A DNA stretch of 64,000 bases from Paraglaciecola mesophila KMM 241. Lineage in GTDB: Bacteria; Pseudomonadota; Gammaproteobacteria; Enterobacterales; Alteromonadaceae. The stretch covers positions 62,001 through 126,000 of the forward strand of contig NZ_BAEP01000074.1 in the NCBI RefSeq assembly GCF_000315015.1, given 5' to 3'. The notes beneath the pieces are model-generated. The model had not been told where the DNA came from, did not search any database, and was given only the letters and a program-made list of their open reading frames with translations. Position 1 is the first letter of the stretch, and each line of letters begins with the position of its first letter. Shown in pieces: positions 1-10,047 of the stretch. The position numbers and the translations under genes were made by a program.

Positions 1-2070
1 TGTCTATCACAAGAAAAACGCCAAGAGTTTACGGCTAAATATACTGACATAAACAACAAGTTAGAAATTCTAGATGCAGAAATGGCTCCTGTGTATCAGG
101 CGCAGCAGCGCAAACGTGACGTAACAGATGCCGTGGAGCATGCCACAGCAGATACGCAAGCGATGCTGGTGTGGTTGGCAGATATTTTATCTGGCGAGGT
201 ATCAAGTGTTACGTTGGCACAAACGGAGCAAGCACAAACAGAAATTCAGAATCGTATGTCTCGTATTGACGCTTTGCTATTAGATGCCAATACAGCGGGC
301 ATGACAGTGCAAGCGAAAGCGTTACAGGCTTTACTTGATGCCTTACAGAAACGCCAGCACACGTTCAATCATCTACCAGCATTTCAAGACGCCCTCAAAC
401 AAGCGGGTTCGCTATTAACTGACTTTGCGCAGTTGGCTGTCCCTACTCAAGGGGAAGATGTGCTAAGTGCTAAATCGACATTGCAGAGCATGGAGCAGCA
501 GTGGTTTGCGCTGCGTGAAGCATATCAAGACAGTTGGCCTGAAGCGCTAGAACAAAGATTTACGCAATTACAAAGCACATGGCGCAGTGCAATTAAAACC
601 CTGTCAGCAGGCATTACCCAAGATGTGAACCGTATCCGCAGTAAAGCCAAGGCCATTGATGTGCTTATCGAGCAAGGTAAATACAAAGCCGCCATGGGAC
701 TCTTTACCAAGGTTACTAAATGGTTTGAAGCGTTACCTGAGCAAGAAAAAGCACGCAATGAGCGCACACTCGAACAGGTTAGCGCTAAAATTGAGGAATT
801 AAAGTCGTTGCAGGCCTACATCGCCTTGCCGCGAAAACCCGCCTTGCTTGAAGAAGCGCAAGCGTTAGTTGATGCCATATTGCCAGTATCATTGCGGGCA
901 GAGCAGGTGAAAGAACTGCGCCGGCGTTGGAATAGCCTAGGTGTGTTAAACACGTCTGACGATGATGCGCTCAATAAGCAGTTTGACGCGTTAATTGAAC
1001 TCGCTTTTGCGCCATGTCGCGAACACTTCGAGAAGCAACAGTTGCAGCGCGAAAACAATTTTGCGCAAAAACAGGCATTGATCAACGAGATTGGCACATT
1101 CGCTGAGCATGGTTTATCGGCCGATGCGTTAGCAAAAGCTATTCAGCAGGTGCAGCAGAAGTGGCAAAACGTCGGTGATGTTGATTTCACTGTTAAAACA
1201 CAAGTGAACAATGCTTATCGTGAAGCCTTGGCGCCGTTGAAGAAACAAATTGAAGTATATTTCAATGAGAATGCTGAGGTGAAGCAAGCGCTTATCATGC
1301 AAGCTCAAGGATTGTCAGCAGTGGAAGAGATTAATGTCGCCATTGAGCAAGCCAAAGCATTGCAAGAAAAGTGGAAACACGTAGGCCAGACTCAGCGTAA
1401 AGTTGAAAATGCCTTGTGGGAGCAGTTTCGCCAGGCCAATGATGTAGTTTTTGCTAAGCGTAAAGCACACAATCAGATACAAAAGCAGGAAAATAATGCG
1501 CAAGTAGCTGCAGCAGCTAACATATTGCAAAAATTGCAACAGGCGGTTAACGAAGCACAATCATTGAGCGAATTAGACGACACCCACATGATGCAAACTG
1601 AACTGGAAGCGCAATTGGTAGCAATGCCTAAAGCGTTAAGCTCAAGTTTATTTCGTCGCTTATCTGGGCTCATTGATGAACGACAAACCAAATTAGAGGG
1701 GTTGCAACGCCAATCTAGAGCCCACAGTTTGAGCGCATTATTTGATGTTCTGAAACGCTGGGAAACGCCTGCTTTGCCTGATGATATAGAATCATTGCCT
1801 AACCAATGGCAGCAGTCGTTTAAAGCTCTTGGGCAAAGTGATGTACCTCGTCTTAATTTAACCTTGATGCTAGAGATAGTATGCGATATCCCTTCGCCGC
1901 AAATTGATGAAGCGTTGCGTAAGGAAATACAGCTGCAATTGATGGCCGATAAACTGCAGCAAGGCGTTGAGTATGATAAATCGTCGTTACTGAAGTTATG
2001 GATACAACATGGTCCTGTCGCAAAACAAGAGCAGGTGTTGTTAACCCGCGCTCAACGATGCTTTGCTTAG
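1..2070 (+). CDS. DUF349 domain protein, 5' end cut by window edge
   Basis: The frame is open from base 1, so the gene begins upstream of the window. The ATG at 82 is internal, not a start. About 689 residues are visible. They are almost entirely charged, predicted alpha-helical sequence with repeated units of the type 'W..A..xF..AR..HF' and 'LxEKWKxVG', the signature of tandem DUF349 repeats. Tryptophans recur within helices (for example RRRWNSLG and QEKWKHVG). No signal peptide or membrane segment is seen in the visible part. The molecular function of DUF349 proteins is not established, so no role is assigned. It is followed by a small stem-loop and then rluF on the same strand. Confidence 0.8.
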   Translation, partial: CLSQEKRQEFTAKYTDINNKLEILDAEMAPVYQAQQRKRDVTDAVEHATADTQAMLVWLADILSGEVSSVTLAQTEQAQTEIQNRMSRIDALLLDANTAGMTVQAKALQALLDALQKRQHTFNHLPAFQDALKQAGSLLTDFAQLAVPTQGEDVLSAKSTLQSMEQQWFALREAYQDSWPEALEQRFTQLQSTWRSAIKTLSAGITQDVNRIRSKAKAIDVLIEQGKYKAAMGLFTKVTKWFEALPEQEKARNERTLEQVSAKIEELKSLQAYIALPRKPALLEEAQALVDAILPVSLRAEQVKELRRRWNSLGVLNTSDDDALNKQFDALIELAFAPCREHFEKQQLQRENNFAQKQALINEIGTFAEHGLSADALAKAIQQVQQKWQNVGDVDFTVKTQVNNAYREALAPLKKQIEVYFNENAEVKQALIMQAQGLSAVEEINVAIEQAKALQEKWKHVGQTQRKVENALWEQFRQANDVVFAKRKAHNQIQKQENNAQVAAAANILQKLQQAVNEAQSLSELDDTHMMQTELEAQLVAMPKALSSSLFRRLSGLIDERQTKLEGLQRQSRAHSLSALFDVLKRWETPALPDDIESLPNQWQQSFKALGQSDVPRLNLTLMLEIVCDIPSPQIDEALRKEIQLQLMADKLQQGVEYDKSSLLKLWIQHGPVAKQEQVLLTRAQRCFA

Positions 2071-2100
2071 GCAAGCGTTATCTACCGTTTACAGCTGTTT

Positions 2101-2120
2101 CGCCTAGGAATGCCTAGGCG
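2101..2120 (+). terminator. Stem-loop after the DUF349 gene
   Basis: A perfect 8-bp stem (CGCCTAGG / CCTAGGCG) with an AATG loop lies 30 nt after the stop codon. No T-run follows, so it is at best a weak or Rho-assisted terminator or an mRNA-end stabiliser. Confidence 0.35.
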
Positions 2121-2148
2121 CTAACTGAAGATGACATAGTGGGTTACA

Positions 2149-3057
2149 TTGAATACATCGAACACATCAAATACAAGCGCTGCTAGCATTCGCTTAAACA
2201 AATTTATTAGCGACTCAGGTTTCTGTTCTCGTCGCGAAGCAGATAAGTTAATAGACAGCCAACGCGTGTCGATCAATGGTGTTATTCCTGAATTAGGCAC
2301 AAAGGTGCTGTCAGGGGACGAAGTGCGCGTGGACGGCAACTTGATTAACGCGAGTGCTGAGAATAAATCTGACAGAGTGTATTTGGCATATCATAAACCT
2401 AAGGGGATTACGTGCACGACTGAGCACCACGTTAAAGGGAATATTATCGATGCCATCGGTCATCCCGAGCGCATTTTTCCCATTGGCCGATTAGACAAAC
2501 CTTCGGAAGGTTTGATTTTTTTGACTAGTGACGGTGACATAGTTAACAAAATTTTGCGCGCTGAAAATGCCCATGACAAAGAGTACATTGTGACGGTGGA
2601 CAGACCGTTAACAGAACGATTTATTCACGCCATGGGGGCCGGAGTACCCATACTCGATACGGTAACCAAGCCCTGTACTGTAACAATGCAGAGTAAATTC
2701 GTATTTCGTATTGTTTTAACCCAAGGCTTAAATAGGCAAATTCGCCGTATGTGCGAGTACTTAGGTTACGGCGTAACCAAGCTAAAACGCAGTCGTATTA
2801 TGTCAATTCGTTTAGCGGGCCTAAAGGTAGGGCAGTGGAGAAATTTAACCCCTGATGAAATGCATGAAATTAATAGTGCAGTTGAAGGTTCAACCAAAAC
2901 GGCGCTGGAAACTGAGCAGAAAATAGACGCTAACGTTACTGATAGAAATGCTCCACAGACGCGGACAAAACCCCAAGGTAGAATGCGAGGTCGAAGGCAA
3001 GGGATAAGTAACACAGCACCGCCTAGGCCGGGCCGAGGGCGTAAACCTAAGGCGTAA
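2149..3057 (+). CDS. rluF: 23S rRNA pseudouridine synthase RluF
   Basis: Predicted to isomerise a uridine (U2604 in the E. coli family member) of 23S rRNA. An N-terminal S4 RNA-binding domain spans about residues 14-62 (RLNKFISDSGFCSRREADKL). It is followed by an RsuA/RluB/E/F catalytic domain with the GRLDKPSEGL motif, whose Asp at about 116 is the catalytic residue. The family's NRQIRRMCEYLGY segment is present. The C-terminus is a basic Arg/Lys/Pro-rich tail, typical of RluF and RluB types. At 302 residues it is close to E. coli RluF (290). The start is TTG at 2149; no in-frame ATG precedes the S4 domain. A bidirectional terminator follows. Confidence 0.9.
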   Translation: MNTSNTSNTSAASIRLNKFISDSGFCSRREADKLIDSQRVSINGVIPELGTKVLSGDEVRVDGNLINASAENKSDRVYLAYHKPKGITCTTEHHVKGNIIDAIGHPERIFPIGRLDKPSEGLIFLTSDGDIVNKILRAENAHDKEYIVTVDRPLTERFIHAMGAGVPILDTVTKPCTVTMQSKFVFRIVLTQGLNRQIRRMCEYLGYGVTKLKRSRIMSIRLAGLKVGQWRNLTPDEMHEINSAVEGSTKTALETEQKIDANVTDRNAPQTRTKPQGRMRGRRQGISNTAPPRPGRGRKPKA

Positions 3058-3112
3058 GCTGACACTCGCTGCGGGCTTATCGGTTATATGAGTGACACAC
3101 GCACAACAAGAG

Positions 3113-3148
3113 AAAAAGACGAGAGTGTCACCACTCTCGTCTTTTTTT
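3113..3148 (+). terminator. Bidirectional intrinsic terminator between rluF and the SLC13 gene
   Basis: A perfect 15-bp inverted repeat (arms 3113-3127 and 3132-3146) has a TCAC loop. It carries an A-run on the left and a T-run on the right, so it can stop transcription from both convergent genes. Confidence 0.9.
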
Positions 3149-3218
3149 GTATTGGGAATTGGATTAGGCGCTTTTTAAAACTTCGGACCCGTTGAGCTAG
3201 TGAACGTGTTCGCTAACG

Positions 3219-4946
3219 TTAAAAGTCATATGTGTACTTCAGTAGGACGAGTACGATACTTGAGTAGCAAATTGAAATGGGCAGACCAAATTTCACAAAG
3301 TGTTTCATCTTATAATTACTAGCACTAAAAACCAGCAAATTGGTTTGATACCCATAGGGCGATATAAAGCTAGCGCTGGCGGCAAAGGCGACCGCTAAGG
3401 CAAACGGCATCAAAGGTACGCCTAGACTCTCTACCAATCCGTAAGCGAAGGGGAACATCAGTGCGGCAGCAGCGTTATTAGTGACTAGCTCTGTTAATAA
3501 CAAGGTGGCTAAATACACGACCACCAGTGCCACAAATGGGCTGGAGCTTGACATGAAGGGCTCTAAATAGTGTGTGAGCGTGGTTATTACGCCTGCGCCT
3601 TCCAACGCATTAGCCAGACTAAGAGCGCCGACAATCACTACAATGAGCTCTAGCGGTAGGTGACGTTTAACTTCGTTGGTGGATGTAACGCCAGTGGCGA
3701 CCAGTATCGCTAGGAAAAACACTAAACCAGTGGCGAGGGAAATAACGGATGCGGCAGCAAGGGCGATAGTTAATAGAAAACCGCCTAGGGTTATCCACTC
3801 TTGTTTATCGAGAAGTTTTGTGGCGACTTTTTTCTCAGACAAAATGAAGAAGTTTTTGGTTAAGTTTTGACGTTTGAGGAAATCGGGGCCCGTGGCCAGT
3901 AGTAGAAAGTCACCTGCTTGAAGTTTAATTTCGCCTAATTTCCCTGATAGGGTTTCACCGTCTCGACGAATGGCCACAACAGCAGCATCAAATAACGCCC
4001 TAAAACCAACACTTTTAAGCGTTTTACCAATGATTTGCGCCCGATTCGAAATAATCACTTCGGTAAGGTTTTCACGTAGCAAACCATTTGATTCTGCAAA
4101 AAGGGTTAACCCCTTGATGTGACTTAAATTATCAACCTTGTGGATATCACCAGAAAAAATCAGTTTGTCGTTTTGCTGTATGACTAACTCAGGGTTAACA
4201 GGGCTGATAAGTTTACCGTTTCGCACCACTTCGATTAAAAAAAGCTCAGGTAGATTACGTAAGTGGTTTTGCTCGACACTTTTGCCTATTAATTCAGAAT
4301 CGGCTTCTACTTTTGCATCAATAAAATAACTATTGTATTTACGGTTCTTGTTTTCGATAACGGGCAACAGTGGCGTCAACAAAAACATTAACACGCCACA
4401 GCTTAAACCTGCGACCAAGCCATACAGCGTAAAGTCCCAAAAATTAAAGCCTGCGTGACCATGCTCGCGCATGAAACTATCAACAATAAGGTTGGTGGAG
4501 GTACCAATAAGCGTCACTGTACCGCCCAATATCGCCGCGTATGACAGAGGGATCAGTAACTTAGAGGCAGGGTGGTATTGATTTTGTTTAGTCGGGCCAA
4601 TCAAACTTGCTACCACGGCCGTGTTATTCAACAACGCCGAAGAGGCGAAGGTCAGTCCAAATAAGCGCCAGTAACTGCGTTTGAAGCTCGCAACAATAAG
4701 CGTGCGGCCTAATCGTTTAACCAGAGATGTTTTATCTACTGCTGTGCTTACAATCAACAACAGAATAAGGGTAATTAATCCTTGGTTTGTGAAGTTGTTG
4801 ATGATGTTTGAAAGCGATAATTGCTGACTTAATATAAGTGCTAGCAATGTGCCTGCAAAAATTGAAGAAGGGCGCTTATTCGTGAGAATAAGCGCCGCTA
4901 ATGTACCGGTAAATATTGCTAATACCAGAAGCTGGTTTATGTCCAT
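3219..4946 (-). CDS. SLC13/DASS-family sulfate permease with RCK_C (TrkA_C) domains
   Basis: A 575-residue inner-membrane transporter of the divalent anion/Na+ symporter type. Hydrophobic segments occupy about residues 1-190. A soluble central part (about 200-370) contains two TrkA-C-like modules, seen in ELIGKSVEQN...DKLIFSGDI and QIIGKTLKSVGFR...GDFLLLATG. A second hydrophobic half (about 385-575) contains the ELVTNNAAAAL motif expected near the anion site. This layout matches the SAC1-like/CitT sulfate-uptake proteins. It is the last gene of the cysD-cysC-cysQ-cysN series, 18 nt after cysN, so sulfate is the most likely substrate. Other dicarboxylates or oxyanions cannot be excluded from sequence. 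Confidence 0.82.
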   Translation of the reverse strand: MDINQLLVLAIFTGTLAALILTNKRPSSIFAGTLLALILSQQLSLSNIINNFTNQGLITLILLLIVSTAVDKTSLVKRLGRTLIVASFKRSYWRLFGLTFASSALLNNTAVVASLIGPTKQNQYHPASKLLIPLSYAAILGGTVTLIGTSTNLIVDSFMREHGHAGFNFWDFTLYGLVAGLSCGVLMFLLTPLLPVIENKNRKYNSYFIDAKVEADSELIGKSVEQNHLRNLPELFLIEVVRNGKLISPVNPELVIQQNDKLIFSGDIHKVDNLSHIKGLTLFAESNGLLRENLTEVIISNRAQIIGKTLKSVGFRALFDAAVVAIRRDGETLSGKLGEIKLQAGDFLLLATGPDFLKRQNLTKNFFILSEKKVATKLLDKQEWITLGGFLLTIALAAASVISLATGLVFFLAILVATGVTSTNEVKRHLPLELIVVIVGALSLANALEGAGVITTLTHYLEPFMSSSSPFVALVVVYLATLLLTELVTNNAAAALMFPFAYGLVESLGVPLMPFALAVAFAASASFISPYGYQTNLLVFSASNYKMKHFVKFGLPISICYSSIVLVLLKYTYDF

Positions 4947-4964
4947 ATAGTATCGACGTTGCGC

Positions 4965-6374
4965 CTACAGCTTAGTGATGTCAGTGGCATTCCAATGTGG
5001 AAAATGCTTTCTAACCAAGGTATTAAATTCAAGTTCAAACTCAGAAAACTCTGTTTTCGTACCTGAATCTTGAATGGCATCAATCACCATACCTGCACCG
5101 ACTGTGCTATTGGTTAATCGGTCAATAATAATGAATGCACCGGTTTCACGGTTTTTGGTGTATGAGTCACAAGCAACTGATTGCGTAAGCTTGATTTTGC
5201 CTACACCAATTTCATTCAAATTAAGACGTACTGCATCTTTGTGCTCCATAGTATTCACATCAATCTGATATTCGATATCTGTTACGCTACCTGGAACAAA
5301 TTTAGTGGCAAATTTAAAACCGTATTGCTTGTTTGGCATTAACGGTGTTTCGTCCATCCACACTAAATTGACTTCATAAGCACTGCTTTGTAAGGGCAGG
5401 TTATCAGACTTAACAATCATGTCACCACGAGAGATATCAATTTCATCTTCAAGGGTGATAGTAGTGGTAAGCGGCGTATAAGCCACATCTTGCTCGCCTT
5501 CAAAACCGACAATAGAGCGTACTGTGGACTGCTTTCCTGACGGAAGCGCGGTGATCTTGTCGCCTTTTTTGATTTGACCAGAAACAACAGTACCGGCAAA
5601 GCCACGGAAGTTAAGATTAGGGCGGTTAACGTACTGAACTGGAAAGCGGAAATCATCGACATTAGCGTCATTACCAATTTCGATATTTTCCAAGGTTTTC
5701 ATTAACGTAGAACCCTCAAACCAAGGAGTATTCTCGCTCTTGTTAACCACATTATCGCCATCGAGGGCTGAGATAGGCACGAACTGAATATCAGGGATAT
5801 CTAGTTGTTCAGAAAAGACCAAGTAGTCTTTTTTGATGTTCTCGTATACTTCTTCACTGTACTCCATCAAATCCATTTTGTTGATTGCCACGATGACATG
5901 TTTGATGCCAAGCAAAGAAACCAAAAAGGAATGGCGACGGGTTTGGGTTTTAACCCCTGCACGTGCATCGACCAATATGATGGCCAAATCACATGTTGAT
6001 GCGCCGGTTACCATGTTGCGAGTATATTGCTCGTGTCCCGGCGTATCGGCGATAATAAACTTACGCTTATCCGTTGAGAAGTAACGATATGCCACATCAA
6101 TAGTGATCCCTTGCTCACGTTCAGACGCAAGACCATCTACTAATAAGGCTAAATCTACTTTGTCGCCAGTGGTACCAGACTTTTTACTGTCTTTGGTAAT
6201 GGCGGCAAGCTGATCTTCGTAAATCATTTTTGAGTCGTGTAGTAAACGACCAATTAGAGTACTTTTACCGTCATCTACGCTACCGCAGGTTAAAAAACGC
6301 AGCATGTCTTTTTGCTCATGCTGTTCGAGGTACGCCAGGATGTCAGATTGTAATAACGCGTTTTCACTATTCAT
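4965..6374 (-). CDS. cysN: Sulfate adenylyltransferase large (GTPase) subunit CysN
   Basis: The GTP-hydrolysing subunit of ATP sulfurylase, which with CysD makes adenosine 5'-phosphosulfate from sulfate and ATP. The EF-Tu-like GTPase motifs are all visible: [14 protein letters not shown] (P-loop), [12 protein letters not shown] (G3) and NKMD (G4). Beta-barrel domains 2 and 3 follow. At about 469 residues it is the normal length for CysN without a fused CysC domain. I take the ATG at 6374 rather than a TTG nine bases upstream; this places the start 2 nt after the cysQ stop. Cotranscribed with cysQ, cysC and cysD. Confidence 0.95.
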   Translation of the reverse strand: MNSENALLQSDILAYLEQHEQKDMLRFLTCGSVDDGKSTLIGRLLHDSKMIYEDQLAAITKDSKKSGTTGDKVDLALLVDGLASEREQGITIDVAYRYFSTDKRKFIIADTPGHEQYTRNMVTGASTCDLAIILVDARAGVKTQTRRHSFLVSLLGIKHVIVAINKMDLMEYSEEVYENIKKDYLVFSEQLDIPDIQFVPISALDGDNVVNKSENTPWFEGSTLMKTLENIEIGNDANVDDFRFPVQYVNRPNLNFRGFAGTVVSGQIKKGDKITALPSGKQSTVRSIVGFEGEQDVAYTPLTTTITLEDEIDISRGDMIVKSDNLPLQSSAYEVNLVWMDETPLMPNKQYGFKFATKFVPGSVTDIEYQIDVNTMEHKDAVRLNLNEIGVGKIKLTQSVACDSYTKNRETGAFIIIDRLTNSTVGAGMVIDAIQDSGTKTEFSEFELEFNTLVRKHFPHWNATDITKL

Positions 6375-6376
6375 GA

Positions 6377-7165
6377 TCAGCAACTCACAAGGAAATAAGG
6401 GTTTAAAACGGATTCTTTTTGGTTATAGCTAAGAGGTTTAGCGTGTTCATCGAATACATTGGCAGCACTTTCAATAATAGTGACTTTACCACCGGCAGCA
6501 CGAACCACTGCGTCAGCTGCACCTGTATCCCATTCAGACGTAGGGCCTAAGCGGGGGTATAAATGCGCTGCACCTTCAGCAACTAAACATAATTTCAACG
6601 AACTGCCCATGGCCACAAGCTCAGGCTCTCCGCCAAGTTTGGCAAGTAGCGCTTGAATGTCAGGGCTTTGATGGGAACGACTGCCAACCACGCGCCATTC
6701 TTCGTCATCGCTCTTCGTCTTAGGGGTAATCGCAGTGCGACTATCACCTTCTAGCTTATAAGCACCTTGGCCTACAATACCGACATAGGTCTGCTTTAGC
6801 ACGGGAGCATAAACGACACCAAAAACGGGTTCACCATTATCAATCAATGCTATATTGACTGTGAACTCGCCATTCTTTTTAATAAATTCTTTTGTGCCAT
6901 CTAGGGGGTCTACTAACCAATATTTATCCCATGTTTGGCGCTCAGACCAAGGAATGTTGGCAGACTCTTCTGACAAAATAGGTAAATCAGACACAGCTTG
7001 TAACCCCTCCACAATACAATTGTGAGCGGCTAAATCGGCTTCTGTTAATGGGCTTTCATCAGACTTTTCATATATCGCAAAATCACGCTGATATATATCC
7101 ATTATTGCAGCACCTGCTTGGTGTGCAATATGAGTAATACTGTCTATTAATTTGCTATCTAGCAT
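6377..7165 (-). CDS. cysQ: 3'(2'),5'-bisphosphate nucleotidase CysQ
   Basis: Inositol-monophosphatase-superfamily enzyme that removes the 3' phosphate from PAP (and possibly PAPS), the by-product of sulfate reduction. Metal-binding motifs are visible: SEES (about residue 65), [16 protein letters not shown] (about 88-103) and the C-terminal [17 protein letters not shown]. At 262 residues it fits the family (E. coli 246). Its ATG overlaps the cysC stop by one base (TAATG), implying translational coupling. Its position inside the sulfate-activation operon, between the APS kinase and the GTPase gene, supports PAP recycling. Confidence 0.93.
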   Translation of the reverse strand: MLDSKLIDSITHIAHQAGAAIMDIYQRDFAIYEKSDESPLTEADLAAHNCIVEGLQAVSDLPILSEESANIPWSERQTWDKYWLVDPLDGTKEFIKKNGEFTVNIALIDNGEPVFGVVYAPVLKQTYVGIVGQGAYKLEGDSRTAITPKTKSDDEEWRVVGSRSHQSPDIQALLAKLGGEPELVAMGSSLKLCLVAEGAAHLYPRLGPTSEWDTGAADAVVRAAGGKVTIIESAANVFDEHAKPLSYNQKESVLNPYFLVSC

Positions 7166-7761
7166 TAGTCAATCAATCCTTTTTGCTTTAATTGAGTGAA
7201 CAGTTGCTCGGCAGATTCTTGGGCGCTTTGCCCGCTGAAATCAAGGGTGATCTCAGGAGATTCTGGTGCTTCATAAGGTGAGCTGATACCGGTAAAATCA
7301 GTAATTTCGCCGGAACGAGCTTTTTGATACAAACCTTTAGGATCACGTTTTTCGCATTCCTCTAATGGCGTATCGACAAACACCTCAACAAATTCGTTTT
7401 GCTCAAGCAGAGACCGGCAGTAATCACGTTCACTTTTAAACGGCGAGATAAATGCGGTGATTACAATCAAGCCTGAATCTACGAAGAGTTTGGATAATTC
7501 ACCTATGCGGCGAATATTTTCGACACGATCTTTGTCGCTAAAGGTCAAATCGCCATTTAGACCATGACGAACATTGTCACCGTCAAGTAAGTAAGTGTGC
7601 TTACCGTTATCGGCTAATTTTTTTTCTAATAAATTAGCGATGGTCGACTTACCAGAGCCGCTCAATCCAGTCAGCCAAACCACACACGGCTTTTGCCCTT
7701 TCGCGTCAGCGCGGCGACGCTTGTCAACCTCGTGCTGATGCCAAACAATGTTGTTTTCCAT
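7165..7761 (-). CDS. cysC: Adenylyl-sulfate (APS) kinase CysC
   Basis: Phosphorylates APS to PAPS in assimilatory sulfate reduction. The Walker A motif [14 protein letters not shown] lies at about residues 32-45. The family motifs [27 protein letters not shown] and [19 protein letters not shown] are intact. At 198 residues it is the expected size for a free-standing CysC. Start and stop each overlap a neighbour by one base (TAATG junctions with cysD and cysQ), so the genes are translationally coupled. Confidence 0.96.
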   Translation of the reverse strand: MENNIVWHQHEVDKRRRADAKGQKPCVVWLTGLSGSGKSTIANLLEKKLADNGKHTYLLDGDNVRHGLNGDLTFSDKDRVENIRRIGELSKLFVDSGLIVITAFISPFKSERDYCRSLLEQNEFVEVFVDTPLEECEKRDPKGLYQKARSGEITDFTGISSPYEAPESPEITLDFSGQSAQESAEQLFTQLKQKGLID

Positions 7762-8675
7762 TAGAAATAACCTTCCATCTTTTTCTTCTCCATGGAGCCA
7801 GAGGAGTCATTATCGATAACGCGCCCTTGACGTTCAGACGTTTTGGTTAACAACATTTCTTGAATAACTTCAGGCAATGTATCTGCCGTCGATTCAACTG
7901 CACCTGTCAAAGGGTAACAGCCCAAAGTTCTAAAACGCACTGAACGCATCTCTGGCGTTTCACCTTCTTTTAGTGGCATGCGCTCGTCATCAACCATGAT
8001 CAACAAACCATCACGCTCTACCACTGGGCGTGGCTTAGCAAGGTACAAAGAAGGAATTTCAATGTTTTCCATGTAGATGTATTGCCAAATATCTAACTCT
8101 GTCCAATTCGACATAGGGAATACACGAATGCTTTCGCCTTTGTTAATTTGTGAATTGTAGATATTCCATAATTCTGGACGTTGGTTTTTTGGATCCCAAC
8201 GGTGGTTTTCATCTCGGAATGAGTATACGCGCTCTTTGGCACGAGACTTCTCTTCATCACGCCTTGCACCGCCAAAAGCTGCGTCGAATTTGTATTTGTT
8301 CAACGCCTGCTTAAGACCAACCGTTTTCATAATATCTGTATGCTTAGCACTGCCATGAATAAATGGGTTTATGTCCATATCCACGCCTTCTTGGTTAATA
8401 TGAACCAACAAGTCTAGATCGTGCTTCTTTGCCATTTGGTCACGAAAGGCAATCATTTCGTGGAATTTCCATGTGGTATCTACATGCAGCAAAGGAAAAG
8501 GAATTTTACCTGGCGCAAAAGCTTTACGCGCTAGATGTAGCAACACAGAAGAGTCTTTACCCACTGAGTAAAGCATTACTGGGTTATCAAATTCAGCGGC
8601 TACTTCACGAAAAATGTGAATACTTTCCGCTTCTAGCTGTTTCAAATGTGTAACGTTTGGAATCGACGAAGTCAT
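7761..8675 (-). CDS. cysD: Sulfate adenylyltransferase small subunit CysD
   Basis: The ATP-pyrophosphatase-type catalytic subunit of ATP sulfurylase. The PP-loop [17 protein letters not shown] is at about residues 38-54. The family blocks [26 protein letters not shown] and [16 protein letters not shown] are present. At 304 residues it matches E. coli CysD (302). It is the first gene of the minus-strand operon cysD-cysC-cysQ-cysN-SLC13. This differs from the E. coli order cysDNC. A TATAAT-like -10 element and a long palindrome lie upstream. Confidence 0.96.
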   Translation of the reverse strand: MTSSIPNVTHLKQLEAESIHIFREVAAEFDNPVMLYSVGKDSSVLLHLARKAFAPGKIPFPLLHVDTTWKFHEMIAFRDQMAKKHDLDLLVHINQEGVDMDINPFIHGSAKHTDIMKTVGLKQALNKYKFDAAFGGARRDEEKSRAKERVYSFRDENHRWDPKNQRPELWNIYNSQINKGESIRVFPMSNWTELDIWQYIYMENIEIPSLYLAKPRPVVERDGLLIMVDDERMPLKEGETPEMRSVRFRTLGCYPLTGAVESTADTLPEVIQEMLLTKTSERQGRVIDNDSSGSMEKKKMEGYF

Positions 8676-8712
8676 AGAGTTTCTCGTGCTAAGTTAATGG
8701 ATATACTAAAAT

Positions 8713-8718
8713 ATTATA
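8713..8718 (-). promoter_or_regulatory. cysD: Candidate -10 element of the cysD operon
   Basis: Read on the minus strand, TATAAT lies about 37 nt upstream of the cysD ATG. No good -35 hexamer is found 16-18 nt further upstream. That fits an activator-dependent promoter, as expected if CysB controls it, but no CysB site can be assigned by eye. Confidence 0.45.
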
Positions 8719-8746
8719 TGCATAGAACGATATCACGAAATACGGC

Positions 8747-8781
8747 TGTCATGATATATTTTTTAAAAATATATCATGACA
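8747..8781. repeat. 35-bp near-perfect AT-rich palindrome upstream of cysD
   Basis: Two perfect 17-bp arms (TGTCATGATATATTTTT and its complement) flank a single central base. It sits between the 3' end of the EAL/HDOD gene and the cysD promoter, about 26 nt after the HDOD stop. It could end the HDOD transcript as an RNA hairpin, or act as a protein-binding operator for the cys operon. No clear T-run follows on the minus strand. Confidence 0.75.
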
Positions 8782-8806
8782 AAGTGACAATTGTTTGAAT
8801 GGGGTA

Positions 8807-10027
8807 TTACTTTAAGGCTTGGAGTCTTTCTTTTGCCCACAATTGAGATTGTTGAAACATTGAAAATGCATCATCAAAATTAACGTCGAGATTCTCGCAC
8901 AGGCGATACACATCGCTCCATTGTCCGTTTTCAAAAAATTCGCTTAACATCAAGTACTTCGCCTGTTCCCCTTGACGTAATACGATACTGTCTTTGATAT
9001 TTTGAGATATAGGCAGTTTCTCCATAAGGTCTGCGATATCAGCATCTAACATGGCGTCTAGTAGTGACAACAGACCCACTAAAAAGGCAGCAGACACCCC
9101 GTCGCGTTGATTAGAATATTCTGTCAGTAATTCACAATAACGAGCCCGTGAAAGTGACATAACGGTGAGCTCAGCAGGCTTGCCCTCACTGAATTGAGCG
9201 GTGAAAAGCAGTGACACAAAGCGCCTAAGTTCGGTTTGCCCCAACACCACGATAGCTTGTTTTATCGTCTCAATTTGTTTGGTGCGCTTAAAAATCGGCG
9301 ATTGGGCATAACGTAACAATTTAAAGGAGAGGCTCACATCAGATTCAAATGCTTGAGTAATAATCTGAATTTTAGGGTCTTCTTTAGCCATTTCCCCCAT
9401 TAATTTCGCTATCGACATTTGCGAAGGTGTCAGGGCGGTATTTTTTATAATCTCAGGCTTGCTGAAAAAATAGCCTTGAAAATAACAACAACCATAGTCC
9501 AGTGCTTGCAAGTATTCCTGGTGAGTTTCAATTTTCTCCGCTAACAGTTTTATCTTAGGAAAGGGCTTTATTGCTTCTATTATCTGCAGGATTTGCTCGT
9601 GAGAGGTATCCTGATAATCAATTTTGATAATATCGATATAAGGGTAGAAATGCAGCCAAACTCCTTGATGGACGTAGTCATCTAGGGCAATGATATAGCC
9701 CTTTTCCTTTAGCTCAATGCACGCACTTAGTAGCTTTTTACCCGGTTTAACCGTTTCCAATATTTCTACAACGATCTTCTCTTTGGGTAACATCAAAGGG
9801 TACCCATCGAGCAAAGAGTTATGGGTAAAGTTGATAAAGGCTAGGGTGTTAGGTAACAAGCTGTCTAGTCCTAGATTGAACTGAATCCCAGCGACCATTT
9901 TCGCTGTAGCTTCATCTTCATTTATATTTGGAAAGGTATTTTCCAAACTATCCCGAAATAACAATTCATAAGCAAACAGTGTTTTATCTGCATGTAATAT
10001 CGGTTGCCTAGCGGCATAAAAGTTCAT
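8807..10027 (-). CDS. EAL-like/HDOD signalling protein (YuxH family), probably catalytically inactive
   Basis: 406 residues: an N-terminal EAL-like domain (about 1-200) joined to a C-terminal HDOD domain (about 205-400), the YuxH/CdgJ arrangement. The EAL signature is degenerate: YELLFRD replaces the EAL motif and the usual DDFGTGYS block reads LDDYVHQG. Metal-dependent c-di-GMP hydrolysis is therefore unlikely. A binding, scaffold or motility-control role is the family expectation. FQGYFFSKPE near the EAL end is conserved. The start has an AGGGAA ribosome site. It is a separate unit between putP and the cys operon on the same strand. Confidence 0.82.
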   Translation of the reverse strand: MNFYAARQPILHADKTLFAYELLFRDSLENTFPNINEDEATAKMVAGIQFNLGLDSLLPNTLAFINFTHNSLLDGYPLMLPKEKIVVEILETVKPGKKLLSACIELKEKGYIIALDDYVHQGVWLHFYPYIDIIKIDYQDTSHEQILQIIEAIKPFPKIKLLAEKIETHQEYLQALDYGCCYFQGYFFSKPEIIKNTALTPSQMSIAKLMGEMAKEDPKIQIITQAFESDVSLSFKLLRYAQSPIFKRTKQIETIKQAIVVLGQTELRRFVSLLFTAQFSEGKPAELTVMSLSRARYCELLTEYSNQRDGVSAAFLVGLLSLLDAMLDADIADLMEKLPISQNIKDSIVLRQGEQAKYLMLSEFFENGQWSDVYRLCENLDVNFDDAFSMFQQSQLWAKERLQALK

Positions 10028-10047
10028 GTAAATTCCCTATTTAAACA

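Noticed and set aside
1315-1560. Hydrophobic 81-codon antisense frame in the DUF349 gene
   Set aside because: Product of charged helical codons read in reverse; no ribosome site and no conservation expected.
8701-8720. Additional short palindromes in the cysD upstream AT-rich DNA
   Set aside because: Short ATAT-type repeats are expected by chance in such sequence; only the 35-bp repeat is notable.
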